Shown: one piece after another, positions 1 through 4,891 of the stretch
How positions within the stretch are numbered: the first letter of the stretch is position 1
Layout of the letters: the number at the start of each line of letters is the position of its first letter
Source: Atopobium sp.
GTDB lineage: Bacteria > Actinomycetota > Coriobacteriia > Coriobacteriales > Atopobiaceae
NCBI GenBank assembly: GCA_015259045.1
Contig: JABZHD010000042.1
Span: forward strand, 1 to 7,844
Direction of reading: 5' to 3'
DNA length: 7,844 bases
Translations under genes and position numbers: made by a program
The notes under the pieces: model-generated
Database searches by the model: none
What the model saw: the letters and a program-made list of their open reading frames with translations, nothing else
What the model was told of the DNA's origin: nothing

Positions 1-1
1 G

Positions 2-1177
2 GAGAAGGTTGCTTACCAGAACGTTTGTGACCGTACACGCCTTAAGGCTCTGCAGGTAGTTGCAGACTCCGGCCAGATTGGTGGAGACACCTCTGTTGAG
101 TTTATGGCTCTGGCTGAGGCTGGCGAGGCAAGCCTTGTTTACTGCGATTGTGGCTACGCTGCAGATACCGAGGCAGCTGCTGCAAAAATCAACGTAGAAG
201 AGCGCGAGTCTGGCAAGATGTGCGAGATTCACACTCCTGGTATTGGCTCCATTGATGACGTTGCAGAGTTCCTTCACGTTTCACCTGCAGCAACCCGCAA
301 GGCTCTTGCGCTTGTTGACGGAAATGGCAAGCCAGTTGTGTGCTTTGTTCCAGGTACTCATGAGCTCAACGAGGTAAAAGCTGAGCACGCTTTTGGTGAG
401 TACCACATGATGACCGATGAAGAGCTAGAAGAGTATGGCCTCATCAAGGGCTTCATTGGACCTGTTGGTCTACCTGAGGGTATCCGTGTTGTTGGAGACC
501 TCTCCCTCGAAGATACTCAGTGGTGGCTCTGCGGCGCTAACAAGGCAGACTACCACCTTGATCATGTTGAGCTTGGTCGTGACTTTGAAATTAACGAGTG
601 GAAAGATCTTGTTACTTCTCAGGAGGGCGATATTTGTCCTGAGTGCGGACTTCCTCTTCATGCTGCTCGCGGTATTGAGGTTGGCCAGGTCTTCCAGCTT
701 GGCACCAAGTACTCTTCGGCGCTTAATGCTACCTTCACCGATGAAAACGGCGAGGATAAGCCTCTTGTCATGGGCTGCTACGGTATTGGTGTTTCCAGAC
801 TGCTTGCTGCCGTTGTTGAGCAATACAATGACGAGAAGGGCATCAAGTGGCCAGTCTCTGTTGCTCCTTATGAGGTTTCTGTTCTTTGCCTTTCTGACAA
901 AGACCCAGAGATTTGGGACGCAGCAGGTTCTGTAGCTGACGCTTGCGTTGCTGCTGGTCTTGAGACTGTTGTTGATGATCGTGCAGAGCGTCCTGGCGTT
1001 AAGTTTGCAGATGCAGATCTTATCGGTTTCCCATGGCAGGTTATTGTGGGCAAGAAGGGCGTTGCAAACGGCATCGCAGAAGTCAAAGAGCGTGCTACTG
1101 GTGATCGCTTTGAGGTTGCCCTTGATGAGGTCGCTTCTTGGTTGGCAGAGAAGATTCTTCCAGAGCGCGAGCTTTAA
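2..1177 (+). CDS. proS: Prolyl-tRNA synthetase, C-terminal 391 residues (5' end outside window)
   Basis: Charges tRNA-Pro with proline in the cytoplasm. The reading frame is open from base 2, so this is the 3' part of the gene; the first in-frame ATG at 104 is internal. The opening stretch resembles the ADSGQIGG...EFM segment of bacterial-type ProRS. The remainder of the inserted YbaK-like editing domain follows (about bases 210-560, with HTPG and SPAATRKALALV). The catalytic domain then resumes with QLGTKYS and class II motif 3, GCYGIGVSR, whose ATP-binding Arg is encoded at 797-799. The last ~110 residues form the anticodon-binding domain (KFADADLIGFPWQVIVG). An editing insertion marks the bacterial ProRS type, so post-transfer removal of mischarged Ala is expected. 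No terminator is evident between the stop and the tRNA promoter. Identification is secure; the missing N-terminus holds motifs 1 and 2. Confidence 0.96.
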   Translation, partial: EKVAYQNVCDRTRLKALQVVADSGQIGGDTSVEFMALAEAGEASLVYCDCGYAADTEAAAAKINVEERESGKMCEIHTPGIGSIDDVAEFLHVSPAATRKALALVDGNGKPVVCFVPGTHELNEVKAEHAFGEYHMMTDEELEEYGLIKGFIGPVGLPEGIRVVGDLSLEDTQWWLCGANKADYHLDHVELGRDFEINEWKDLVTSQEGDICPECGLPLHAARGIEVGQVFQLGTKYSSALNATFTDENGEDKPLVMGCYGIGVSRLLAAVVEQYNDEKGIKWPVSVAPYEVSVLCLSDKDPEIWDAAGSVADACVAAGLETVVDDRAERPGVKFADADLIGFPWQVIVGKKGVANGIAEVKERATGDRFEVALDEVASWLAEKILPEREL

Positions 1178-1224
1178 AATATACAACCAATTAGAAAATT
1201 GTCGATAAAAACAGAGCTTTGGTT

Positions 1225-1233
1225 TGCTATAGT
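1225..1233 (+). promoter_or_regulatory. Extended -10 promoter of tRNA-Ala
   Basis: TGCTATAGT combines an extended -10 TG with a good hexamer (TATAGT, 1228-1233). The tRNA begins 18 nt after the hexamer, a normal leader for a stable RNA. No convincing -35 lies 16-18 nt upstream; TTGTCG at 1199-1204 is too distant (23 nt), which is compatible with an extended -10 promoter. Confidence 0.55.
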
Positions 1234-1251
1234 ATTTCCCGCACCACGTTC

Positions 1252-1327
1252 GGGGAATTAGCTCAGCTGGGAGAGCGCATGACTGGCAGTCATGAGGTCA
1301 GGGGTTCGATCCCCCTATTCTCCACCA
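1252..1327 (+). tRNA. tRNA-Ala (anticodon GGC)
   Basis: A full cloverleaf can be drawn by hand. The acceptor arm GGGGAAT pairs with ATTCTCC and carries the G3:U70 wobble that is the alanine identity element. The D arm is GCTC/GAGC, the anticodon stem CATGA/TCATG encloses loop CTGGCAG with GGC at 1285-1287, and the T arm is AGGGG/CCCCT with loop TTCGATC. The discriminator is A and CCA is encoded (1325-1327). Length is 76 nt. It reads GCC and GCU alanine codons. Confidence 0.97.
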
Positions 1328-1336
1328 CGCATTCTG

Positions 1337-1362
1337 GCGGCGGCATCAGTCGCCGCTTTTTT
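1337..1362 (+). terminator. Intrinsic terminator-like hairpin between two tRNAs
   Basis: GCGGCG (1337-1342) pairs with CGCCGC (1351-1356) across an 8-nt loop and is followed by six T. It is a textbook rho-independent signal for tRNA-Ala. However, the next tRNA starts 5 nt after the T run, so either read-through supplies that tRNA or the hairpin is only partly effective. Confidence 0.8.
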
Positions 1363-1367
1363 CTTAC

Positions 1368-1443
1368 GGGCTCATGGCGCAACGGTTAGCGCAGGGGACT
1401 CATAATCCCTGGGTTGGGGGTTCAAATCCCTCTGGGCCCACCA
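1368..1443 (+). tRNA. tRNA with CAT anticodon (elongator Met or Ile2)
   Basis: The cloverleaf has acceptor GGGCTCA/TGGGCCC, D arm GCGC/GCGC, anticodon stem GGGGA/TCCCT with loop CTCATAA (CAT at 1401-1403), T arm GGGGG/CCCTC with loop TTCAAAT, and encoded CCA. It is not the initiator: position 1 is paired with 72, and the third anticodon-stem pair next to the loop is A-T rather than G-C. The CTCATAA loop occurs in both elongator tRNA-Met and the lysidine-modified tRNA-Ile2. The C4-G69 pair resembles Ile2 rather than Met of E. coli, so Ile2 is a real possibility. The sequence alone does not settle it. Confidence 0.93.
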
Positions 1444-1453
1444 AATACAAATG

Positions 1454-1490
1454 TGGCGAGAAACCCTTTGGTTTTCTCGCCATTTCTTTT
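1454..1490 (+). terminator. Intrinsic terminator after the CAT tRNA
   Basis: TGGCGAGAAA (1454-1463) and TTTCTCGCCA (1473-1482) form a perfect 10-bp stem with a short loop, followed by TTTCTTTT. It ends the tRNA transcript. The core GGCGAGAA/TTCTCGCC is the same as in the terminators after the VOC gene and surface gene A. Confidence 0.88.
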
Positions 1491-1545
1491 ACCGAAACTC
1501 TCTACCGTTCAATGATTCGATTACTAAATTTATATAAAAGACGGG

Positions 1546-1551
1546 TACAAT
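1546..1551 (+). promoter_or_regulatory. Probable -10 box for the first membrane-protein gene
   Basis: TACAAT (5/6 to consensus) lies 32 nt before the ATG at 1584, downstream of the tRNA terminator. The -35 is weak: TTACTA at 1521-1526 is 19 nt away. A start near 1558 would leave only about 8 nt before the alternative TTG at 1566, which supports translation from 1584. Confidence 0.4.
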
Positions 1552-1583
1552 AGCCAAAGTGATACTTGATAGATAGGGGATAT

Positions 1584-1961
1584 ATGACTCCTGAGACTCG
1601 TAAAATGAAGCTCTTCAGTCTGGCGCTTTTGGTTGGCGGACTTTTAGGTCTTGTTAATGTTGCGGTTCTTGTAATTGGTGCTGGTCCATCAATTGATTCC
1701 GCTCTTCTTTTGCTTGCAAGTATGATCTCACTTCTAACTGGTGGTTATGCAGCTAGAGAGGCTAATGTACCTAATAGAGCTGTTGCTGCCTATCCAATGA
1801 TTTTTGGATCATGCGTTGTATTAGCTGCTATTGTTGTGGGACAGTTGGTACTTAAACCATCTGTTACCTTGCAGTTTATTGAGCTGTTTGCACTTTTGGC
1901 AATGGCCAGCGCTATTGCCCGAGGATCTCATAAAGTTAAAAAGTCTCTTGAGGCCAAGTAA
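1584..1961 (+). CDS. Small four-helix membrane protein, unknown function
   Basis: I do not recognise the family. The 125-residue product has four hydrophobic segments at about residues 11-31, 39-55, 68-90 and 94-112. A basic N-terminus (RKMK) and a Lys-rich C-terminal tail (KVKKSLEAK) suggest both ends are cytoplasmic. No catalytic motif, signal-peptide cleavage site or metal-binding cluster is visible. ATG 1584 is preferred over the in-frame TTG at 1566 because AGGGGA (1575-1580) lies directly upstream of it and the -10 box at 1546-1551 leaves almost no leader for the TTG. An 81-nt gap without a terminator separates it from a second four-helix gene of similar length, so the two may be cotranscribed. 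Real coding is supported by the membrane-protein composition, the ribosome binding site and the intact frame; function is unknown. Confidence 0.75.
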   Translation: MTPETRKMKLFSLALLVGGLLGLVNVAVLVIGAGPSIDSALLLLASMISLLTGGYAAREANVPNRAVAAYPMIFGSCVVLAAIVVGQLVLKPSVTLQFIELFALLAMASAIARGSHKVKKSLEAK

Positions 1962-2042
1962 ATTATTTTGTTGACGTCGTTTTATTGTTCTAGCTCCTCT
2001 TGTGTACGTTTTTCTTTGTGAACTGACTTGTTGGGGGTTTGT

Positions 2043-2450
2043 ATGGATCGTGGAACTAAGTTGATGATGGCGCTTTCCTCTATGCTTGGCGCGCTTGGCG
2101 TTGCCGGTATTGTTATCTTTGCCTTCTCAGTTGGTTATGGCCGTTTCTCTTCCAGCATGATTGTGCTTCTCCTGTGCAGCTTAATGTCTGTTTATTGCTG
2201 CTATATTCTGCAAAAATGCATTAGCTTGGCTAAAGATTTTGAGAAAACCCACGGTATTGTTCGTCTTGTAGCCGGCGTTGTACTCATTCTCTTTACTATC
2301 GAATGGGTCTTTGTTTCGCAGCTTGCTTCTCAGCCAATGGTGATTGCACCACTAATTCTTCAGCTTATCTTCCTGGGAATTATTCTTGTTCAGATGAACA
2401 AGGCTGTGTCTACATATTCACCGTCAAAAAAGTCAAAAGCTAGAAATTAG
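2043..2450 (+). CDS. Small four-helix membrane protein, unknown function
   Basis: The 135-residue protein has hydrophobic helices at about 8-32, 38-56, 72-92 and 99-118. The loop after helix 2 is polar and charged (LAKDFEKTHG) and the C-terminal tail is basic (SKKSKARN), so both ends are probably cytoplasmic. It is cysteine-rich for its size: C45, C52 and C53 in helix 2, and C59 just after it. No family is recognised. ATG 2043 is chosen because GGGGG at 2033-2037 sits 5 nt upstream; the in-frame TTG at 2028 precedes that site and has none of its own. A TTGACG at 1971-1976 could be a -35, but no matching -10 is seen. Layout and length parallel the preceding gene, though clear residue identity between them is not obvious. 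No terminator precedes the tRNA-Val downstream. Confidence 0.75.
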   Translation: MDRGTKLMMALSSMLGALGVAGIVIFAFSVGYGRFSSSMIVLLLCSLMSVYCCYILQKCISLAKDFEKTHGIVRLVAGVVLILFTIEWVFVSQLASQPMVIAPLILQLIFLGIILVQMNKAVSTYSPSKKSKARN

Positions 2451-2481
2451 CTTCATTGTTTGTTATTATTGCAAGTCGTTC

Positions 2482-2556
2482 GGGCGATTGGCTCAGGGGT
2501 AGAGCACTTCCTTCACACGGAAGGGGTCGCTGGTTCAAATCCAGCATCGCCCACCA
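2482..2556 (+). tRNA. tRNA-Val (anticodon CAC)
   Basis: The cloverleaf has acceptor GGGCGAT/ATCGCCC, D arm GCTC/GAGC, anticodon stem CTTCC/GGAAG with loop TTCACAC (CAC at 2514-2516), T arm GCTGG/CCAGC with loop TTCAAAT, discriminator A and encoded CCA. Length is 75 nt. It reads GUG. TATTAT at 2464-2469, 12 nt upstream of the mature 5' end, may be its -10 box, although no clear -35 is present. Confidence 0.97.
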
Positions 2557-2566
2557 TAAAATTTTT

Positions 2567-2592
2567 AAGGCCTAGGTTACTAGGCCTTTTTG
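2567..2592 (+). terminator. Intrinsic terminator of tRNA-Val
   Basis: AAGGCCTA (2567-2574) pairs with TAGGCCTT (2581-2588) around a 6-nt loop, followed by TTT. The preceding TTTTT on the 5' side means it could also act on the opposite strand. Confidence 0.88.
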
Positions 2593-2657
2593 TTAGTAAT
2601 TAGTTACGACAATGGCAAATATGAGGCGTCATGCATCACGTTTTAGGACTTCCCTCA

Positions 2658-2663
2658 TATACT
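2658..2663 (+). promoter_or_regulatory. Probable -10 box of the VOC gene
   Basis: TATACT (5/6 to consensus) ends 23 nt before the ATG and lies downstream of the tRNA-Val terminator. No good -35 is seen. Its position downstream of the alternative ATG at 2612 argues against that ATG. Confidence 0.35.
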
Positions 2664-2686
2664 TGAATTATAGGAAAGGGGAGACC

Positions 2687-3079
2687 ATGACAGATTCAAC
2701 TAACACTACCGGTGCCATTAATCCAGTTGAGCAGTTTGATATGTATGTTGCTCACGTTGGCATCAATGCAAGTAATGTGGACGAGGCAGAAAAGATTGCA
2801 AACCTGTTCACCGCTCTTATGGGACTTCCAACTATTGAGCAACCGCCTTCATTTTTTGCGGGTACCCTGGTAGAGGTTATGAAGCAAAACGGTCGAGGCA
2901 CAAAAGGTCATATTGGCTTCCACGTCAATAACATTCCAGCTGCCGAGAAATACTTTGCAGGTCGTGGCTTTGAAATTGATGAGACTTCTAGAAGACTTAA
3001 TCCAGATGGCAGTACATTTTTGGTCTACTTCAAAGACGAGATTGCCGGCTTTGCTATTCATCTAACCATGGATAAGTAG
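2687..3079 (+). CDS. Stand-alone VOC/glyoxalase-fold protein
   Basis: The 130-residue cytoplasmic protein has the pattern of the vicinal-oxygen-chelate superfamily: a first strand with HVGIN (H23), an amphipathic helix (EAEKIANLFTALMGL), FFAGTLVEVM (E63), then a second half starting GHIGFHV (H75, H79) and ending GFAIHL (H125). H23, E63, H75 and H125 are candidate metal ligands. From memory, the segment order HVGIN...EVMK...GHIGFHV...GFAIHL resembles the C-terminal extension of some KHG/KDPG aldolases (Eda) of Firmicutes and Actinobacteria, but no aldolase domain is present here. Substrate is unknown. ATG 2687 is chosen because GGAAAGGGGAGA (2673-2684) lies just upstream; the in-frame ATG at 2612 has no such site and lies upstream of the -10. 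A strong terminator follows, so it is monocistronic. Confidence 0.88.
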   Translation: MTDSTNTTGAINPVEQFDMYVAHVGINASNVDEAEKIANLFTALMGLPTIEQPPSFFAGTLVEVMKQNGRGTKGHIGFHVNNIPAAEKYFAGRGFEIDETSRRLNPDGSTFLVYFKDEIAGFAIHLTMDK

Positions 3080-3112
3080 CCCCACTTCCATCAAACTCAA
3101 CTGACAGTTTTG

Positions 3113-3152
3113 GCGAGAAGATCTTTCAAGTGCAAGGGTCTTCTCGCTATTT
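3113..3152 (+). terminator. Intrinsic terminator of the VOC gene (copy 1 of a dispersed element)
   Basis: GCGAGAAGA (3113-3121) pairs perfectly with TCTTCTCGC (3139-3147). The stem extends inward by five more pairs, including U-G wobbles, to a 7-nt loop, and is followed by TATTT. Bases 3109-3126 and 3137-3152 recur identically around 4680-4721. Confidence 0.8.
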
Positions 3153-3153
3153 G

Positions 3154-3300
3154 TATAGTTGAACTTTCCATTTTTGCAGTGCAAACCTTCTGAAAGATTT
3201 GAGAAGTATTTGGGGAATTAAGAAACAGCTACATAACAGCTGTATTTTTATATTATCCTCAAGACATATTCGCTGTAAGCACTCAATTCAGGAGTAAAAA
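3154..3300 (+). promoter_or_regulatory. Upstream region of surface gene A
   Basis: This AT-rich leader holds a 13-bp palindrome TTTGCA-G-TGCAAA (3173-3185) and a small hairpin ACAGCT/AGCTGT (3225-3230/3238-3243) followed by ATTTTTA. A possible -10, TATTAT, lies at 3251-3256 without a clear -35. A strong Shine-Dalgarno AGGAG (3290-3294) sits 6 nt before the ATG. The promoter assignment is tentative; the ribosome binding site is clear. Confidence 0.4.
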
Positions 3301-4659
3301 ATGAAGAGAACAAAGTCTCTATTTGTTGCTCTGCTGGTCATGGTGATTTGTGCTGTAAGTCTTGGTTTTGCGCAGCCCGCATACGCAGCAAACGAGAACG
3401 TGTTGACCGTAAATGTTACCGACGACTATTACGGCAATCCTGTTGATGGAGTAACTGTTTCGGTTACTGATGCAGCTACCGGTGCAGTTGTGGCAGAACA
3501 AGTCACAAATGCTAGTGGTTCGGCAACTTTCTCTCTTCCAGACGGTGCTTACAAGGTGGAACAGACAAAGTTTAAAGCTGGCTATGTTGTTGACCACTCC
3601 ACCAAAGCTGTAACTTTCTCTGGTGTAGCTCGTGGTACTGACGACCATCAGACCGTTGCTCTTGAAGATGTTCATATCATGGGAACATTGATTCCATACG
3701 CCGATGCATACATTAGAACTACTCCTGGATTCCTTACAGATGTTTATTTCAATGTAGAGGATGAGTTTGGCAACAGAATTGCTACAGGTGTTCAGGCCGG
3801 TACCCCTCTAACCGTTCCAGTTACAGGTAGCTATACTCTTATTCCAACACAGTATCCAAGCAGGCTGTCTTACGACTCTTCAGCTGTGATGTTTGCAGAG
3901 ATTTTTAGATGCACTCAGGGCGGTTATGGCTTAGTTCCACTTCATGCAGTGACGTTTGCTTACAATCAAACTTCTAGACGCTTTGCAGATGAAGTAAAGG
4001 CTGCCGTAATTTTGCCTACAAGAAAAGGCAATATTGTGGTCAAGGTTGTAGACCAGGATGGTAATCCTGTTGCTGGTGCTACCCTTAAGGCAACTCCATC
4101 CATTGAAAACCCACCAGGATATCCATACCCTGCATGTCCTCCAGTTACGCCTGTAATTCCTGCACCAGATCCAGCAACTTTACCTGGTAGCGATACTCCT
4201 CGTGCTATGACGCATACTCCTGGTGCTCCTGGCGTTCCTTATACACAAACTGGTCATGTTGATAGGGATGCGGATAATAACTATCTGCTCACCACTGGTC
4301 CTGACGGTACTGTTGTTATTCCTGATTATCTTGTTGAGAGAGAATCTACTATTACTCAGCTGACAACCCCTGATGGATACACTATTGAAGACCCTAATCC
4401 TCAAACTGCTAAGATTACCGGTACAGATACCACAGCAGAGGTTGTATTTGTAAACAAGAAGAACGAGGTTCCAACTCCGGAGCCCGCGCCAGAGCCAAGT
4501 CCTGAGCCTCAGACTCCTTCTACACCTAAGAAGAAAGGCTCTAAGAAGCCTGCACTTCCAGATACGGGAGAGGCATCTATTCTGGCTCAGCTCTTTGTCG
4601 GAGCTCTTGGTACAGCCCTTGTTGCTTCTAGAAAGTTCATTACCTCTAGAAATAACTAG
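3301..4659 (+). CDS. LPDTG-anchored CnaB-like surface protein A
   Basis: Predicted cell-wall adhesin or pilin-like protein of 452 residues. The signal peptide has a KRTK basic end, a hydrophobic core and cleavage after AYA at residue 29. Module 1 (about 31-128) ends with the E-box-like YKVEQTKFKAGY. Module 2 (129-243) contains EDEFGNRIA and a cysteine at 204. Module 3 (244-387) begins NIVVKVVDQDGNPVAGAT, holds a long Pro-rich loop with C279, and ends in ITQLTTPDGY and VVFVNKK. A Pro/Glu stalk, a Lys-rich stretch and LPDTG (419-423) follow, then a hydrophobic segment and an ArgAsn tail, the standard order for sortase anchoring. In both E-boxes Gln (88, 353) occupies the catalytic Glu position, and module 1 has Asn38 where gene B has Lys. 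ATG start, AGGAG upstream. Ligand is unknown; no sortase gene is nearby. Confidence 0.9.
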   Translation: MKRTKSLFVALLVMVICAVSLGFAQPAYAANENVLTVNVTDDYYGNPVDGVTVSVTDAATGAVVAEQVTNASGSATFSLPDGAYKVEQTKFKAGYVVDHSTKAVTFSGVARGTDDHQTVALEDVHIMGTLIPYADAYIRTTPGFLTDVYFNVEDEFGNRIATGVQAGTPLTVPVTGSYTLIPTQYPSRLSYDSSAVMFAEIFRCTQGGYGLVPLHAVTFAYNQTSRRFADEVKAAVILPTRKGNIVVKVVDQDGNPVAGATLKATPSIENPPGYPYPACPPVTPVIPAPDPATLPGSDTPRAMTHTPGAPGVPYTQTGHVDRDADNNYLLTTGPDGTVVIPDYLVERESTITQLTTPDGYTIEDPNPQTAKITGTDTTAEVVFVNKKNEVPTPEPAPEPSPEPQTPSTPKKKGSKKPALPDTGEASILAQLFVGALGTALVASRKFITSRNN

Positions 4660-4675
4660 TTCACTCTATTTCTAG
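4646..4675 (+). repeat. Inverted repeat spanning the stop codon of gene A
   Basis: CTAGAAATA (4646-4654) and TATTTCTAG (4667-4675) form a perfect 9-bp stem whose 12-nt loop contains the TAG stop (4657-4659). No T run follows. It lies 8 nt upstream of the terminator stem and may protect the 3' end or pause polymerase. Confidence 0.5.
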
Positions 4676-4683
4676 CTTGTTTG

Positions 4684-4721
4684 GCGAGAAGATCTTTTAG
4701 TAAAAGGTCTTCTCGCTATTT
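4684..4721 (+). terminator. Intrinsic terminator of surface gene A (copy 2 of the dispersed element)
   Basis: GCGAGAAGATCTTTT (4684-4698) pairs over 15 bp, with one U-G, to AAAAGGTCTTCTCGC (4702-4716), with a 3-nt loop and a TATTTATAT tail. Both flanks match the terminator after the VOC gene; only the loop and inner stem differ. Confidence 0.82.
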
Positions 4722-4789
4722 ATATATATGAGTGGATAGGGAATAGCTATTTATAGGCAATTCTTATTGTTGATGATATGAAAATTTAA

Positions 4790-4803
4790 TAAATTGCAAT
4801 TTA
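4790..4803. promoter_or_regulatory. 14-bp perfect palindrome upstream of gene B
   Basis: TAAATTGCAATTTA lies 89 nt before the start codon in a very AT-rich 170-nt intergenic region (4722-4891). It could be an operator half-site pair or simply a chance AT-rich palindrome. The region also holds a weak hairpin AATGATA/TATCATT (4826-4832/4841-4847). No confident promoter can be placed, although TATATT at 4814-4819 is possible. Confidence 0.25.
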
Positions 4804-4891
4804 GAATGCAGTTTATATTCATTTTAATGATATTTTCTTTTATCATTTGAATTAGAAATTAGTAATCCTGAATGGATTTGGAAGGTTTGAA

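Noticed and set aside
470..1186. Long minus-strand open frame opposite proS
   Set aside because: It lies opposite a well-conserved gene, its translation has no recognisable domain, and it arises from the codon bias of proS.
1566..1583. Upstream TTG start for the first membrane protein (also TTG 2028 and ATG 2612 for the next two genes)
   Set aside because: In each case a strong Shine-Dalgarno lies directly before the downstream ATG (1584, 2043, 2687). The upstream codon has none, or lies close to or upstream of the likely transcription start.
1368..2556. Possible integrated element bounded by tRNA 3' ends (shared GGTTCAAATCC in the CAT tRNA and tRNA-Val)
   Set aside because: The shared sequence is the ordinary T-arm. 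There is no integrase, no longer direct repeat and no truncated tRNA copy.
4826..4847. AATGATA/TATCATT hairpin before gene B
   Set aside because: A seven-pair, AT-only-but-one stem in very AT-rich DNA is expected by chance; it has no partner upstream of A or C.
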